From contig NC_132901.1 in the NCBI RefSeq assembly GCF_030463535.1, forward strand, positions 496,980-560,979: a stretch of 64,000 nt of DNA, given 5' to 3'. This stretch comes from Salminus brasiliensis. Taxonomy: Eukaryota > Chordata > Actinopteri > Characiformes > Bryconidae. The position numbers and the translations under genes are program-made. Below are positions 30,662 to 42,430 of the stretch, one piece after another. Numbering within the stretch: position 1 is the first letter of the stretch; each line of letters begins with the position of its first letter. Below the pieces are notes generated by a model. That model was not told the origin of the DNA and did not search any database. It saw nothing but the letters and a program-made list of their open reading frames with translations.

Positions 30662-31573
30662 GAGGGTGGCAGGCAGAGTGATCAAAGACTAATCCACATC
30701 GCAAAGTACATTGCTGCTCTCATTTTAAGGACTTTTTGTCCTTAATTATCCTTAAATAGCCAGGGTTCCAGACAAACATGCCAGAGCTCTAACTGTCTAG
30801 GGAAATTTACAGTTGGTGGATAATCAGCCGGAGCAGCTCGGCTACCAAAAGCACACAGTTGTTGCATTTGCTACTGATCAGGCTGGCAGATGTCACAATA
30901 TCCAATCCAGAGAATTTAGCCATTTAGGAGTTTATTCTGAAACCTGAACATGTGTTACAGTCAGAAACAGCAGAAGACACAAATAAGCAAAAGGAGGGCA
31001 GACTAGGCAATCCATGCCAGCTCACCTACAGCAAGGCTGGATGCAATCATATCCTCACAGCAATGCTCCTCCAAAATTGAGCAGAAAGCCTTGTTCACTT
31101 GAACCTGGCAAAGAAGCATTTATGCATACAAATGTTTTTTTTAAGTTGGCATGGTTCCATATCGATCCACTGCCTTTACTAAACAACCCTTGACTGTAGA
31201 AAATATTGACAAAAGTATTGGGACACTTGCTCATTCATTGTGAGTTTATACAGGCTTTGTTGGATTCACTGTTTCAAGGAAACCTTTTTACTAGACCTTG
31301 AAGCAGGGCATTGTTGTGAAGATTGGCCAACAGCTTATTTTCATGTCTGTTTTCTTGTTTAAATAGCATTGATGCTTGCGGTGGTCTCGAAATTAGGTGT
31401 GTTTAGTTTGTTGATATGAAATTGTCGTAGAAATCTATAATGTGACCGGACAGGCCCCCAGGTGAACTGGTGTTGAGTCACCCAAATACAAAGCATGTCA
31501 TGACAACAGTTCATATTTATGGCTGGATACAATCAAATTTAACAAATTATATTTGGTGAAGCACAGGAAAATA
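30662..31573. repeat. Array-boundary repeat and spacer at the 2/3 junction
   Basis: Near-identical to 16572-17475. Beyond about 31600 similarity to copies 1 and 2 drops, which marks the edge of the recent duplication. Confidence 0.65.
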
Positions 31574-31899
31574 TGACAAGTATGACCGGACTGTCTGACT
31601 GAGCACTGTTAAGAACAGCTGAAATACAAGAGGGCGTCATGGCCAACATTCACACTGGACTTTCTCTCAGGCTGTGAAGTCCATCTTGCAGCTCTCCTCT
31701 TTTGCAAGTTAAACATCAGCAGATTCTCTTGTTCACTCTCCACACTCACCTTCTCTCTCACTAACCTATTATCATTTCACGTGATCTCACTGAAGGTGGT
31801 CCCATACCTCCTTCACCGATGCCCCCACCTGTAACACACCAACGCACCAACGTATCAACACCCACTAAAGTATCAACACACCACAGTACCTCAGTGTCT

Positions 31900-32270
31900 G
31901 TTCTGGATGGCTGATGTAACTGGTTAAGATCACCATAGCTGAGGCATTTCTGAGGCCTTTAGAAAGAAGGATGAAGATGCAGAGGAGTCTGGGAAGGGGT
32001 GAACAGTTAGAAATCAGACATTCCACCGTCCACTAATTTACAAGAGGAACCTGAGGTTTTTAAACATCAAGGGTTTCCTCCATCCACTTCTTCCATGAAG
32101 ATCAAGCTTGTCTGGTCTCTTTCTGATGGTAGATGCTACATTTTAACATTAGCTGTGGCGAGAGCTTCCTGCTACTGAGATTTTAGGACTGTTGGGGTCT
32201 TCTTCATTCAGGGTCTGCTGTTGAGCTGAACTTGCTGGGACGGTCTGATCTGGTCATGTTGGGCAGCTGT
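31900..32270 (-). mobile_element. Tc1-like relic in the third unit
   Basis: Same family as 6040-6400 (ctggtctctttctgatggta, cagaggagtctgggaaggg), rearranged. No intact frame. Confidence 0.5.
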
Positions 32271-32491
32271 AAAAGCAAGAGCCTTTAATGAAAAAGGATA
32301 ATCCACAAAAACAGTAGTCAAATGAGATCCAAGGAAAAAACAGCGACTCAGTGTAGTACATGGGAGAGGCAAAGACGTAGTCGAGAAGCAGAACATCAAA
32401 ACCAAAGAAAAGCAGAATCAAAACAAAACAGATGGGCTAGACAAAACGTGAGAAATCAGAGGGCAGAAAAACACGTCGAGCAGCTCTTTAC

Positions 32492-35050
32492 CTGACATGA
32501 AGAGGTGGAGTTCCTGACTCTGAGAGGTGATGTTATGGACGGAGATCCTGCTGCCCTTGGTCATCTCAAATCCCACTTGGTTCTCATAGACGCAGCTGTA
32601 CCTCCCCTCGTGGAAATTCTCAGCTTTAGGAAAGAAGAAGGTGGTGGAGTAATTAACAGCTTTCTGGGTGTAGCTGCTGATGGTCCATGGCACCTTGAGG
32701 TGGAAGACGCCTCCTGGGAACTGTGGTTTTGTGGAGCAAGTGATGGTGAAGTTGTTGCTCCACAGCACATGATGACTGTAGAGATTAATAGAGGTGATCG
32801 GTGGAGTGGAGAAAAAGATGCTGGGCTGCTCCAGGATCTCTGTCGAGATACATAAAGATAGAGAGAAACTGTATGGTTTCATAGGAATCACCTACTAACC
32901 ACCAAGCAACCACCTGAGATACTTACCTGAGCAGATCACTCTCTCGATCAAATTGGACTGATATTCCTTCACATGCTTGCATTCTCTCAGTGCAGACTCA
33001 GAACCCATACAGGTGCTCAGAAGCTGCCATTGTTGGTCAGCTGCTCTGGCTAAAGTTGTAGCTGCAACAGTAGAACCACAGTGCAGCTGTCTGCACACCA
33101 CATCAGCCAGGTTTGGAGACCAGGGCTCTTCACTCTCCTCCACTGTCCACTGTGAAGCACCTGTACTGTCCCGTCACAGCGACTGTGTCCATCCACCAGC
33201 CTCACATCTGGAATGGAAAGGAAAAAAATACTGCTTCAATCCGTCCCTCCAGAACTTTTCTGACAGAACTTGTCCTGCAGTTACTGAGAAAGACACCAGT
33301 CCATCTGCAGATCTCCAGTTGGGTGCAATTCTAGCTAAAGACCATTTTCCCCCTTAGTGGAATCAATGCCCCCTTTATATGTTGCTATGATACAAATATG
33401 CTAAAAATATCCAAACAATCCCATTGGGGAAACCACAAAAAACACTTGGAATCACCCTAGTAGCCGCTTGAAACAGCAGTAAGACCATTTTAAAAAATCC
33501 AATAACAACTACCATTGCAACTTTCTGAAAAACCTTAGTAACTTTTCTTGCAACCACCCGGAATACCGTAATAACCGCCAAGAAACATATTAGCAACACA
33601 TTTGAAACACATCCAGCTGAGATCCATTGAAACATATATATAATATCATAGCAACCACCATAGCATCCACCTGGAATACCATAGCAAATTCTATAGCCTT
33701 CACTTAGCCCTTGCAACCACCTGGTACACAATGAACACATCCTAGCACCCACTTACCAACACCAGCAACCACCCAGGAACACATTAGCAACAGAATTGCA
33801 GAATTGCCAAAACAATCAAAACCATTTTCCCTCTGATTCAGTATGCCGTGTAATTCCTACCTGAACAGGTGAGCTTCAGAGGATAGCTATACTTGCAGTT
33901 GGGCATCACACTGGCTGAGGTGCTGCAGTTAAGAAGACGGTTCTCTGTGCCTTCGCACTGGAACTTCTCGGTTACAAATTGCTGTTTCATTTCTCCAAAG
34001 AGCACCCCCTGTAGAGTTAGCGCTGTCCCACAGCCCAGCTCCCTACAGACTACATCCGCCTCCTGCCAGTCAAAGTCAGCATCACACGCTGCGGTCCAGG
34101 ACTGATTGAACTTCACCTCCACTCTCCCAGAGCAGAGTCCAGCTCCACCCAAAAGCCTCACAGAGTCTGAGGGAACAAACCAGACATTGCAGTTTGCATG
34201 AAAGTCATGAATTTTAGAAAGACAGAGTTTGTTCAATGCTGTTTCTCACCTGAGCAGACCACCACTGGGCTGGACATGGGAGATGGGGAAGGGACAGAAA
34301 ACTGACACTCTTTAACAGACGCTTCATTGCCTTCACACGTGAAATCAGCGCTGAGCATCTTTTTTATGCCCCTTCTTACAGTAACGCTGACCGCATTCCC
34401 GCAGTCCAGCTCTCTGCACAACACCGTAGCAGCTCTCAAGTCAAAGGTCCTGCTGTTGACATTTTGCCATTGTCCATTGCGAAATATCTCTGCTGTCCCA
34501 GAGCAATGACCATCACTGTCCACCAGTTTGACATCAGCCATCTCTAAACAGGGAAGAGCATAGCATACAAGCTTCTGATCCAGGTAACATCCAGATATAA
34601 AAAGCATGTTAATGCCAGGTGTAAACAGTCTCTTTGTAATAAATCATTGTTTAGTCCCAATTAGTGAGAGTTTTTAACTTTTGTACTCCAGTGCTGGAAA
34701 GATCTGTCCCACCTCCACTACAGCCTAGATGTTGGGAAGTATCTTGGTTCTGATCATATCAATTTAAAGAACTTCAATCTGAAGATCAGGTGTGGGGAAC
34801 TCTCAGTGCTCATGTAGATTTGTGCGCTCAAGTAAACCTGGCCTTCGGTACCACACCCCTGCTTTAGACTGTGGGGTTGCCATGAAGCACATCAGCTATG
34901 TTGATCCTAAATCATTTCAAAACCGACACAGAACCGTGAAGTTCCTGCATCAGACTTATATTATGGCTCTTCCTCTGGGGAAAGACCAGAAATGCTCCTA
35001 CTCCTACCTGCAGTGGAGCAGATGATCATTAGTATTACAGCCGCTAGCAT
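32492..35050 (-). pseudogene. Truncated SRCR/Ig receptor, array copy 3
   Basis: Minus strand: signal peptide 35008-35050 (MLAAVILMIICSTA), SRCR1 34250-34543, SRCR2 33861-34166, SRCR3 32927-33207, Ig1 32492-32839. SRCR1, SRCR2 and Ig1 are open and phase 1. SRCR3 is 281 nt where 294 is expected: 9 nt are lost at its start and 4 nt near 33128, and the 4-nt loss breaks the frame. The exons for SRCR4-Ig4 are absent. Ig1 keeps a good donor, but the next acceptors downstream belong to copy 2 (SRCR1 at 26667). Probably a pseudogene. A transcript that skips SRCR3 and splices into copy 2 is possible in frame terms but is speculation. Confidence 0.7.
33380..33790. repeat. Intronic TAGCAACCACC repeat array, third unit
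   Basis: Counterpart of 11460-11790, with units such as catagcaaccaccatagc and ccaccaagaaacatattagc. Lies between SRCR3 and SRCR2 of the third copy. Confidence 0.65.
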
Positions 35051-35199
35051 GACTGTTTACCGTCGACCACGGTCTTCACTCTCTACTTCGAAATGAGGGA
35101 AATGTGTGTGTTTAAGCTTCTGTTTGTGTTTCAGAAAGTGACCAGTGCCCTCATTTCTCTCTCGCTCTCTCTCTCATGTTGCAATAGAGGGCCGTTACT

Positions 35200-36010
35200 G
35201 GTGGAGGTGTAATTCACTAAAGAGTGTTGTAAATTCATACAAACTGTATGAATTCAGTACAATTCCACACTGGCAATAAATATTTGGACGTAGAGGTAAA
35301 CTTTTAGAAAACTAAGGAAATAAGAACTAAAACAAGGCAATGATGCAAAGTAAAAAGGCATATTTAAATAAGTTATTTACAATTTTTTATACAATTTATT
35401 TAAATTTGGAATTTTAGCACAAAAATTATTTTGTAACTTTAAAGCCAGCATACTATAATAATCTTTAAAAAGCAACAGCAGAAGAAGAAGAAGGTCACTT
35501 TGGAAGGTCACTTTTGTTCTGTTAAATGCAATTAATTATGAATAATAATAAATACCTGTATCAAGGTCTAATCATTTAAGCAGGTAATGTGTATTTAGTC
35601 ATACATGTTGAATGGAAGGTATCTTAACAGATCCAGATGACTCCATTGTCATGCTCACAGTCCGTGGCTTCGGTTTGACCACAGATCTGTGTTTAGCTGT
35701 TGTTTTTGCCGCTGCTGCATTGGTTACAGAGTCATCTTTATTTTGGAGCTTTTCCAGAGTATGAGGTCAATAACAGCAAACATTCCCAGCAAATCCTCGA
35801 CAGGAGTCAAACAACAGGCAGACAGAGCGAGCAAAGGGTAATCCACAATTACAAACCAGGAGCCAGACAAGAAGATCAACAGCAGGTGTAGTAATACACA
35901 ATAAGAAAAAAAGCAAATCACAAGAAATCCTTATTTGACTGGTTAGACATACTGTACCTAACAACATGCTAGAAGCTGTTGTTAGAAGCAGAGGCTAGAA
36001 GCAGAGGCCC
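35200..36010. other. AT-rich spacer with a diverged boundary repeat
   Basis: At 35748-35860 gagcttttccagagt and ggcagacagagcgagcaaag form a second empty relative of the Gypsy insertion site. The rest is AT-rich with no gene signal. Confidence 0.5.
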
Positions 36011-37245
36011 AATATGCATTTTATGTCCAAATGCTTGTGGACACCCCTTCTAACAAAGGCATTCAGCTACTTGAAGTGGCGCACATTGCTGACACAGATG
36101 TGCACAGCTGTAGACAAGCTGTTCAGAAGTACTGTACTGCCAACAGAATACACACATGGACAAAATTGTTGGTACCCCTCGGTTAATTAAAGAAAAACCC
36201 ACAATGGTCACAGAAATAACTTGAATCTGACAAACGTAATAATAAATAAAAATTCTATGAAAATGAACAAATGAAAATCCAACATTGATTTTGTATCATG
36301 CTTCAACATAATTATTTAAAAAATAAACTCATTAAACAGGCCTGGACAAAAATGATGGTACCCCTGAAAATAATGTAACCAAAGGTACATGTTAAATCAA
36401 GGTGTGTCCACTAATTAGCACCAAGGGTCTACAATCTTGTAATCAGTCAGTGGGCCTATATATAGGGCTACAGGTAGTCACTGTACTGTTTGGTGACATG
36501 GTGTGTACCAAACTCAACATGGACCAGAATGTTGACAAACCATAAAGATTCTGGGAGATTGTCCTATGGACAGATGAGACAAAATTGAACTTTTTGCCAA
36601 GGCTCTATGTTCACAGAAAAGAACACTGTCCCTACTGTAAAACATGGAGAAGGCTCTGTTATGTTCTAGGGCTGCTTTGCTGCATCTGGCACAGGGTGTC
36701 TTGAATCTGTGCAGGGTACAATGAAATCTCAAGACTATCAAGGGATTCTAGAGAGAAATGTGCTGCCCAGTGTCAGAAAACTTGGTCTCAGTTACAGTCT
36801 GTGTAGGACTGTCTATCTGGAGTGGGTAAGCATGAACCTATTGGTAAAGCCTCCAACATTGAGCTGTGGAGCAGTGGACAGCAACTGTGTCCTCTGGATG
36901 GTGATGGATGGTGCTCCATCCAGTACTTTTGGAGTTGGGGATAAGGTGGAGTGGTGGTCACTTAAAACTCCTGTCGCTGAGTGCAATCAATGGATGGATG
37001 GTGGATGGTGCTCCATGCAGTACTTTTGGAGTTGGGGATAAGGTGGAGTGGTGGTCACTTAAAACTCCTGTCGCTGAGTGCAATCAAATCATCAGAGTAA
37101 TGCTCAGCTCCAAAATCTAGTAGAAAGCCTTCTTCCCAGGATAGTAGAGACAGTTACTCCAACAAAAGCAGGATCATTTCTTTTCAATACCCTTGCTTTC
37201 AGAAGTAAATAAGCAGGTGTCCGAATACTTTTGTCATGTAGTGTA
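36010..37245. mobile_element. MITE-like element split by a Tc1 insertion
   Basis: The 5' end tgtccaaatgcttgtggaca is at 36024-36043 and the 3' end gcaggtgtccgaatactttt at 37211-37230. The body is interrupted by the Tc1 element at 36150-36800. An imperfect 90-100 bp direct repeat (tggatggtgctccat... gagtgcaatca) sits at 36902-37085. Confidence 0.6.
36150..36800 (+). mobile_element. Tc1/mariner element, internally deleted, nested
   Basis: Starts acacatggacaaaattgttg and shares its 5' untranslated part with the 2649 copy. The transposase is reduced to a start (NMDQN near 36519) fused to the DDE fragment (SVMF, then GCFAASGTG with a stop between them, 36655-36760). The 3' terminus is missing. 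It lies inside the MITE-like element, so it arrived later. Confidence 0.75.
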
Positions 37246-37262
37246 AATCCATATGTAAAAAT

Positions 37263-40200
37263 CTAATTCCTGGCCTGCTCCTCCTCTTCCTCCTGCTCTA
37301 AGTCTGCAGGCTGCTTCTCTCCAGACCCTCTCTCCATGTTCTGCTGCTCTTCAGCACTGGGCTGCAGAGAGACCAGCTCGAAGATGTCATACTGGACTGC
37401 AGCTGCTGCTGCCCCCTGCTGGCCTGTACACACCAATACATGACAGTGATGAGCAGAATTCTCCTAATCTGTGATGTAAACTCTCTGATTCAGACTGTTT
37501 GGTGATAAGCTGCATTTTGTGTGCTGGACCTTTACCTGACCTCCTGAACTCTCCGTACAGTGAACTACCAGCACATATCTGCACCTCTTTACTGCATCCA
37601 GACCAGGGTGTGTTCATCTCAGAGTAATGGAGTCACTCACCTGATGGGTTTCTAATGAGGGTATGACCCCACTTCTTGAAGATCAGGAAGATCAACAAGC
37701 AGGACATCAGCAGCAGAGATGGCACCAGCAGCATTCTGGAGATGGTTGCAGGTAATGGAGAGTCTGTAGCACAGATAAAGTTCTGATCACTGCAAAATGT
37801 TTGATTCTGTAACAAGAAAAACACTGAATATGCAAGCATAGTACCTGTGATGGTAAGGTAAAGCAGTTCACTCTCAGATGAGAAGTTGTGGATGAAGGTC
37901 TCAGGATACACATTTAAGGATATGTTTTCAAAGATTCCTTTGTTTTCGTAGATGCAGCTGTAGTTCCCCTGGTGGGAATCATCGGCATCAGGAAAAACGA
38001 AGGCGGCTGAGTGATTGACAGCTGTCTGGGAGAGGCTTCTGTTGGCCCAGGGCAGTTTGAGATGGAAGGAGCCTCCTGGGAACTGTGGCTGAGTGGAACA
38101 GGTGATGGTGAAGATGTGGCCTCTGAAAGCCTGTGGCCTATGGGGATCTCTTATGGCAGTGGAGAGGGAGATAGTTGGCTTTCCCAGGACCCCTGTCAAA
38201 TAAACGAGGACAAAGAAAATTGTAGAGCTTAATTATTTGCCATTTAGGTCCCACCCAAGACCCTCCCATTAAAGACCCACCCAGAAACACCCAAGGTCAT
38301 CCAAGACCCCCCCCAGGGCCTACCCTGGCCCACCTGAACCCAACCCAGGCCCACCTGAGCCCTAACCAAGCCCCATCCAGGCCCACCCGAGCCCCTTCTG
38401 AGCCCCATCCGAGCCCCACCCAAGCCCCAGCCGAGCAACACCCAAGCCATACCCAGGCCCCTCCCGAGCCACACCCAGGAACCTTTGAAGAGAATGGAAA
38501 GTAATTGTCATGGAATTGTGTTGATTTTTTTCTCCCACCCTTAACAGCTATGGATGTGACTATGAGCTTTAAACCCTAGTGTAAAAATTCATGTTCCTGC
38601 AATGGGATACCTGAACAGATCACAGCAACGTGGCCCCTGAAAGTGTCAAGCTCAACTGGGCATTCCCGTAATGCAGATTCAGATCCTACACATTGTACGA
38701 AAACACCCTTGTCAGCTTCATTTCTACCGGCCTCTACTCTAGACATGACAACAACAGAGCCACAGTTCAGCTGTCTGCACACCACTGCAGCAGCCTCCTT
38801 GTCCCAGTGATATCCAGTCACCCTCCTCCACTCTCCATTATGGAACCACTCCACTGTCCCATCACAGCAACTGTGCCCGTCCACCAGCCTCACATCATCA
38901 GGTTCTGGAGAAAGAAGACAGAACATCTCTCATTGAACTGAACCATCAGACCTGCAGTCTGTCTTGCGCAGTGTTTTTCCTTTTACCTGAACAGGTGAGT
39001 CCCACAGCATTGCCACGACTGCACAGGTGCTTCTTTTTATCTGAAGTGCTGCAGGTACAGAGACTCTTTTCTATGCCTTTGCACTGGAACTCTTTGGTTC
39101 CAAATGGGTGGTTCCCTTCTCCAAAGAGCGCCCCCTGTAGAGTTAGTGGAGTCCCACACCCCAGCTCCCTACAGACTACCTCTGCATCCGGCCAGTCAAA
39201 GTCAGCCTCACATACTGTGGTCCAGGACTGATGGGGCTTCACCTCCACTCTCCCAGAGCAGAGTCCAGCTCCATCCACAAGCCTCACAGAGTCTGAGGGA
39301 ACATACAGAACAGTGCAGAGTTAGTGTTAGAGCACAGGGGACTGATTCACCCCCCGCCCCCCCTCCCATGAAGTACCTGAACAATTCACTGTGGCAAGGA
39401 ATTCAGCTTGAGCCTTTTTCAGATGAACACACTCCCTCAGTGAAGCCTCAGATCCCACACAGACAATCACAAATGCCCAACTAGTCTTATCTAGCCTGGG
39501 CTCTACAGTCGTAACTGCAACAGCAGAACCACAGTTCAGTTGTCTGCATACCACAACAGCCTGTGTCATTAACCAGCCATCTGCTCCCACGTCTCTCCAC
39601 TCTCCATCATCAGACATCTGCACCATCCCAGAACAGCGACTGCTCCCATTCACCAGCCTCACATCATCAGGTTCTTGAAGGAAAGAATAGGAAACAACTC
39701 ATCTATGCATCAGTGATCATTTTTATGAATGCTAATTCTAATGCTAATCACAATTATTGGCACTCTTGGCAAAGACAGGTAAAAAACACCTTTTCTCCAA
39801 ACACTTCATGAGCTTCGGGAATTCAGAACAACTGATTCTGAGGTTGCTCCTCAATTGGGAAACCCTCCAGATTCTCGTCTTCAGCTCAGCAGGTTTCCAT
39901 TGGCATTTAAGTCGGGGGACTGGCTTGGGCATTGCAGAAGCTTGTTCCTATTGTTACGGAACCATTTTGAGGGAAATTTAGTCTTGTTGTGTTGGTCATC
40001 TTCCTGCCAAAATATCAACCGTGATGCCATGCATCCTAACATGGCTCCCATTGTCTTTAAAAGAAACCCAGCCAAAGAACGTCACAGATCCCCCACCATA
40101 CTTTACAGTGGGGATGATGATTGCTTGAGACTGAACCAACTACTTTGAGAGTTTATTGGAAAGTTGTCTCAAACTCCCATAGGACCCAGTTCCAGCCCAA

Positions 40201-41800
40201 GTTTAAGTGTCTGCTAAACTCCTGCCACTTCGAATTTCTTCTAGCACATCTTCCTAATAGTTTGTTGGCTCCATAGTATTGTCTCCTTGTGGTTGTTGAG
40301 ACTTGGTGACCCCAAAATGCTGCCATTTGACATGCTGCTGTTTGATTCCATTTGTGTTCCGTTATCTAATATTTCCTTGTTGATGCATGACTTGAGGGAA
40401 TTTAGCTTCTATATAATCGCAGAGCTAAAACCCCCCAAAAGACTATTAATTTCCAGAAAAAGTCCATCTTCAACAAGGGTGCCTATAATTATGGGCTGAC
40501 TGTAATACCTACCTGAGCAGATGAGTCCTACAGCAGGTGGCTGAGGTGCTGCAGTTCAGAAGGTGTCTTTCTGTGCCTTTACACTGGAACTCTTCGGTCC
40601 CAAATGGGTGTTTCCCTTCTCCAAAGTGCGCACCTGGTGGAATTAGTGGAGGTCCACAGCCCAGCTCCCTACAGACTACCTCCGCATCCTGCCAGTCAAA
40701 GTCAGCCTCACACACTGTGGTCCAGGACTGATGGGGCTTCACCTCCACTCTCCCAGAGCAGAGCCCAGGTCCGTCCACAAGCCTCACAGAGTCTGAGAGA
40801 TCACACCAGACAATACAGAATCGAACATCTGGAGTAAAACTGCTGATTTTAAAACAGTTATTTTGACAGAATCAGTGAAAATCTCATGTCTCACCTGAGC
40901 AGACGATGGCTGTGGTGTAGTTTTGAAAAGACAAAGTCCAGAAAATCTCACACTCATTGATAGCTGACTCTTGGCCTTTGCAAAAAATAAAAAACTCAAA
41001 GGAAAAACTTGTAATGTTCTCCGTAGTAACGCTGAGCACATTCCCACAGTCCAACCCCCTGCACAACACCATAGCAGCTCTCAAGTTAAAGGTGTTGCTA
41101 CTGACGTTCACCCACTGTCCATCTTCGAAGAACGCTAGTGTCCCAGAGCAGCGGCTGTTGCCACCCACCAGCTGGATGTTAAACTCCTCTGTAATCAATG
41201 GAAACACAGAGCAGGTAGTTCTAGATAAACCACTGCAGTGTAAACAGTAGTGCACAGCAGAGGCACAGCGGAAGTGTTTGCTATGGCATCTCAAGTAGCT
41301 AATAAGGTGTTGCTATGCAGTTGCTATGGTATTGCTGGTGGTTGCTAGGGTGTTGCTATGCTATTGCTATTGTATCTTAGAAAGTTGTTAAGTCGTTACA
41401 TTGTCGCAAGTGGTTGCTGAGGTGTTTCTGAGGGGGAGCTGTGGTGTTGCCCAGTTCTTCCTAGGGGGTAACTATGGTATACCGGGTGTTTACCAATAAA
41501 TTTCAGGCAAATGCATAGCAACTTCTTTAGCTACTTCGAAGGAAGCACCTTGCAAATGTTCAACATCCATTACGATACTAAAGCAACTGCCTGGCAGTAC
41601 CATAGCAACCAAATGGACTGCCTAACAACCCCAGATACCTCAGATACTGAAAATACAGTCATCAGTGTTAATAATGGCAGTTGAAGACCCGCTAAGCCAA
41701 ATCCAGTTCATCCACCACTGCTGCCAATGTCCTGAGTCCTACCTGCAGTGGAGCAGATCACCATCAGCAGCATCATCATCAGTAACCCAGAAGATGGCAT
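37263..41800 (-). CDS. Transmembrane SRCR/Ig receptor gene
   Basis: Minus strand, exons by AG/GT sites: signal peptide 41743-41800 (MPSSGLLMMMLLMVICSTA), SRCR1 40895-41188, SRCR2 40513-40792 (out of frame, see separate entry), SRCR3 39377-39673, SRCR4 38987-39292, SRCR5 38611-38904, Ig 37845-38192, transmembrane 37641-37763 (MLLVPSLLLMSCLLIFLIF then KKWGHTL), cytoplasmic 37263-37423 ending at TAG. SRCR4 has the full cysteine set; SRCR1, 3 and 5 have six. The Ig domain (FTITCSTQPQFPGG, YSCIYEN) matches those of the array genes. The tail reads VQYDIFELVSLQ and ends in an acidic run (EQEEEEEQARN); its tyrosine does not fit a strict ITIM. The inner ATG is chosen because it gives the same signal-peptide pattern as the array genes; a longer upstream frame exists. 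A type I leukocyte surface receptor is the likely role, by inference from domains. Confidence 0.75.
38240..38500 (-). repeat. GC-skewed minisatellite in the Ig-SRCR5 intron
   Basis: Degenerate units of cccacccgagcccca type on the plus strand, so the gene sense strand and its RNA are rich in GGG runs. Unit length is about 12-20 bp. Such a run can form G-quadruplexes; that is inference. Confidence 0.7.
39745..40500 (-). mobile_element. Tc1-like element relic in an intron
   Basis: Minus strand reads LLQCPSQSPDLNANG (39905-39950), the second catalytic-aspartate region of Tc1 transposases, and a tyrosine/glycine-rich motif (KYGGGS) near 40085-40115. The outer ends are cacaattattggcactcttg (39749) and, inverted, gggtgcctataattatgggc (40479-40498). 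It lies between SRCR2 and SRCR3 of the 37-42 kb gene and is a different Tc1 family from the 7.6 kb relic. Confidence 0.65.
40513..40792 (-). pseudogene. SRCR2 exon with 26-nt deletion
   Basis: It aligns with SRCR4 of the same gene (38987-39292), but is 280 nt instead of 306. The loss lies near 40530 between CSTSA and the final GLxCSG part. The frame then reads to a stop that overlaps the donor. Cysteines C7 and C8 are lost. Acceptor and donor still look usable. Because all neighbouring exons are phase 1, skipping this exon keeps the frame. Confidence 0.75.
41290..41700. repeat. GTTGCTATGG / CCATAGCAAC repeat array, first intron
   Basis: Units such as gttgctatggtattgctgg, gttgctagggtgttgctatg, and further on ccatagcaaccaaatgg. 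The motif changes strand part-way. It lies between the signal-peptide and SRCR1 exons. Confidence 0.7.
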
Positions 41801-42124
41801 GGCTATCCACCGGACCTGTGTAGAAGCTTGTGTCGGTGTGTTTCCAAGTGCATTCTGCCTACATGCAAATTTTAGGAAGTGGCAAATGCTGATACTAATC
41901 TCTCTCTCTTGCTCTTCTGCACACTCAGCATATGTTGTTGCCTGAGTGTGGAAAGCTCTTGAGCAATAGGGGAAGGCCACTGCCTATATCTGAACATCTG
42001 AACTACGTCAGTCCTGTGTTTGGACTACTATGTAGGGATACAGGTATACAGAAGATACATTTCTCTTGTATCTTATTCAGTCTTATAAGGAACGCCGGCT
42101 CATGTCCAGCTTTTTAGTTCATGC

Positions 42125-42430
42125 ATAGTGACCGTTTTTAATATAACAACCACCTAGCAACACCACAGCAACCACATGGCACAGAACAGCAACTGTCTAG
42201 CAACCCCACAGCAACAACCTGGAATACTGCAGTTTTCCAGAGGCTGAAACTATGCCAACTCTGCCATGTTCTGTCTGATCAGGAATGCTGGCTCTTGTTC
42301 AGCATTTTGGATTCTGCATAGCAACCTCTTACTATCATCCCAGCAACCACCTAGGATACCATAGTTACTACCTAGAAACCAGGCAACCACCCCCTCAACA
42401 CCCTAGCAACCAAATGGGATAGCAAACATT
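42125..42430. repeat. CCTAGCAAC repeat array in the head-to-head intergenic region
   Basis: Contains caaccacctagcaacacca, gtctagcaaccccacagc, accctagcaaccaaatgg and related units, just upstream of the 37-42 kb gene and toward the divergent V-set gene. It may be only a satellite-like repeat; see findings for the X-box resemblance. Confidence 0.65.

Larger units (their letters stand above)
31574..35200. repeat. Third, older and shortened array unit
   Basis: The start (31590-31880) matches 3395-3700 with more differences. Nearly all of the minisatellite and the Ig4 to SRCR4 part are missing. From 32280 it matches the Ig1-to-signal-peptide part of copies 1 and 2. About 450 bp of the first intron is also missing near 34580. 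There is no Gypsy element just upstream of its first exon. Confidence 0.7.

Noticed and set aside
37501-37580. Extra cytoplasmic exon between the transmembrane and last exons of the 37-42 kb gene
   Set aside because: The candidate has acceptor and donor-like sites, but its donor is phase 0, while the last exon needs phase 1; the direct join works without it.
41708-41980. Longer N-terminus for the 37-42 kb gene starting upstream of MPSSGLL
   Set aside because: The inner ATG gives a compact hydrophobic signal peptide matching MLAAVMLMIICSTA of the array genes.
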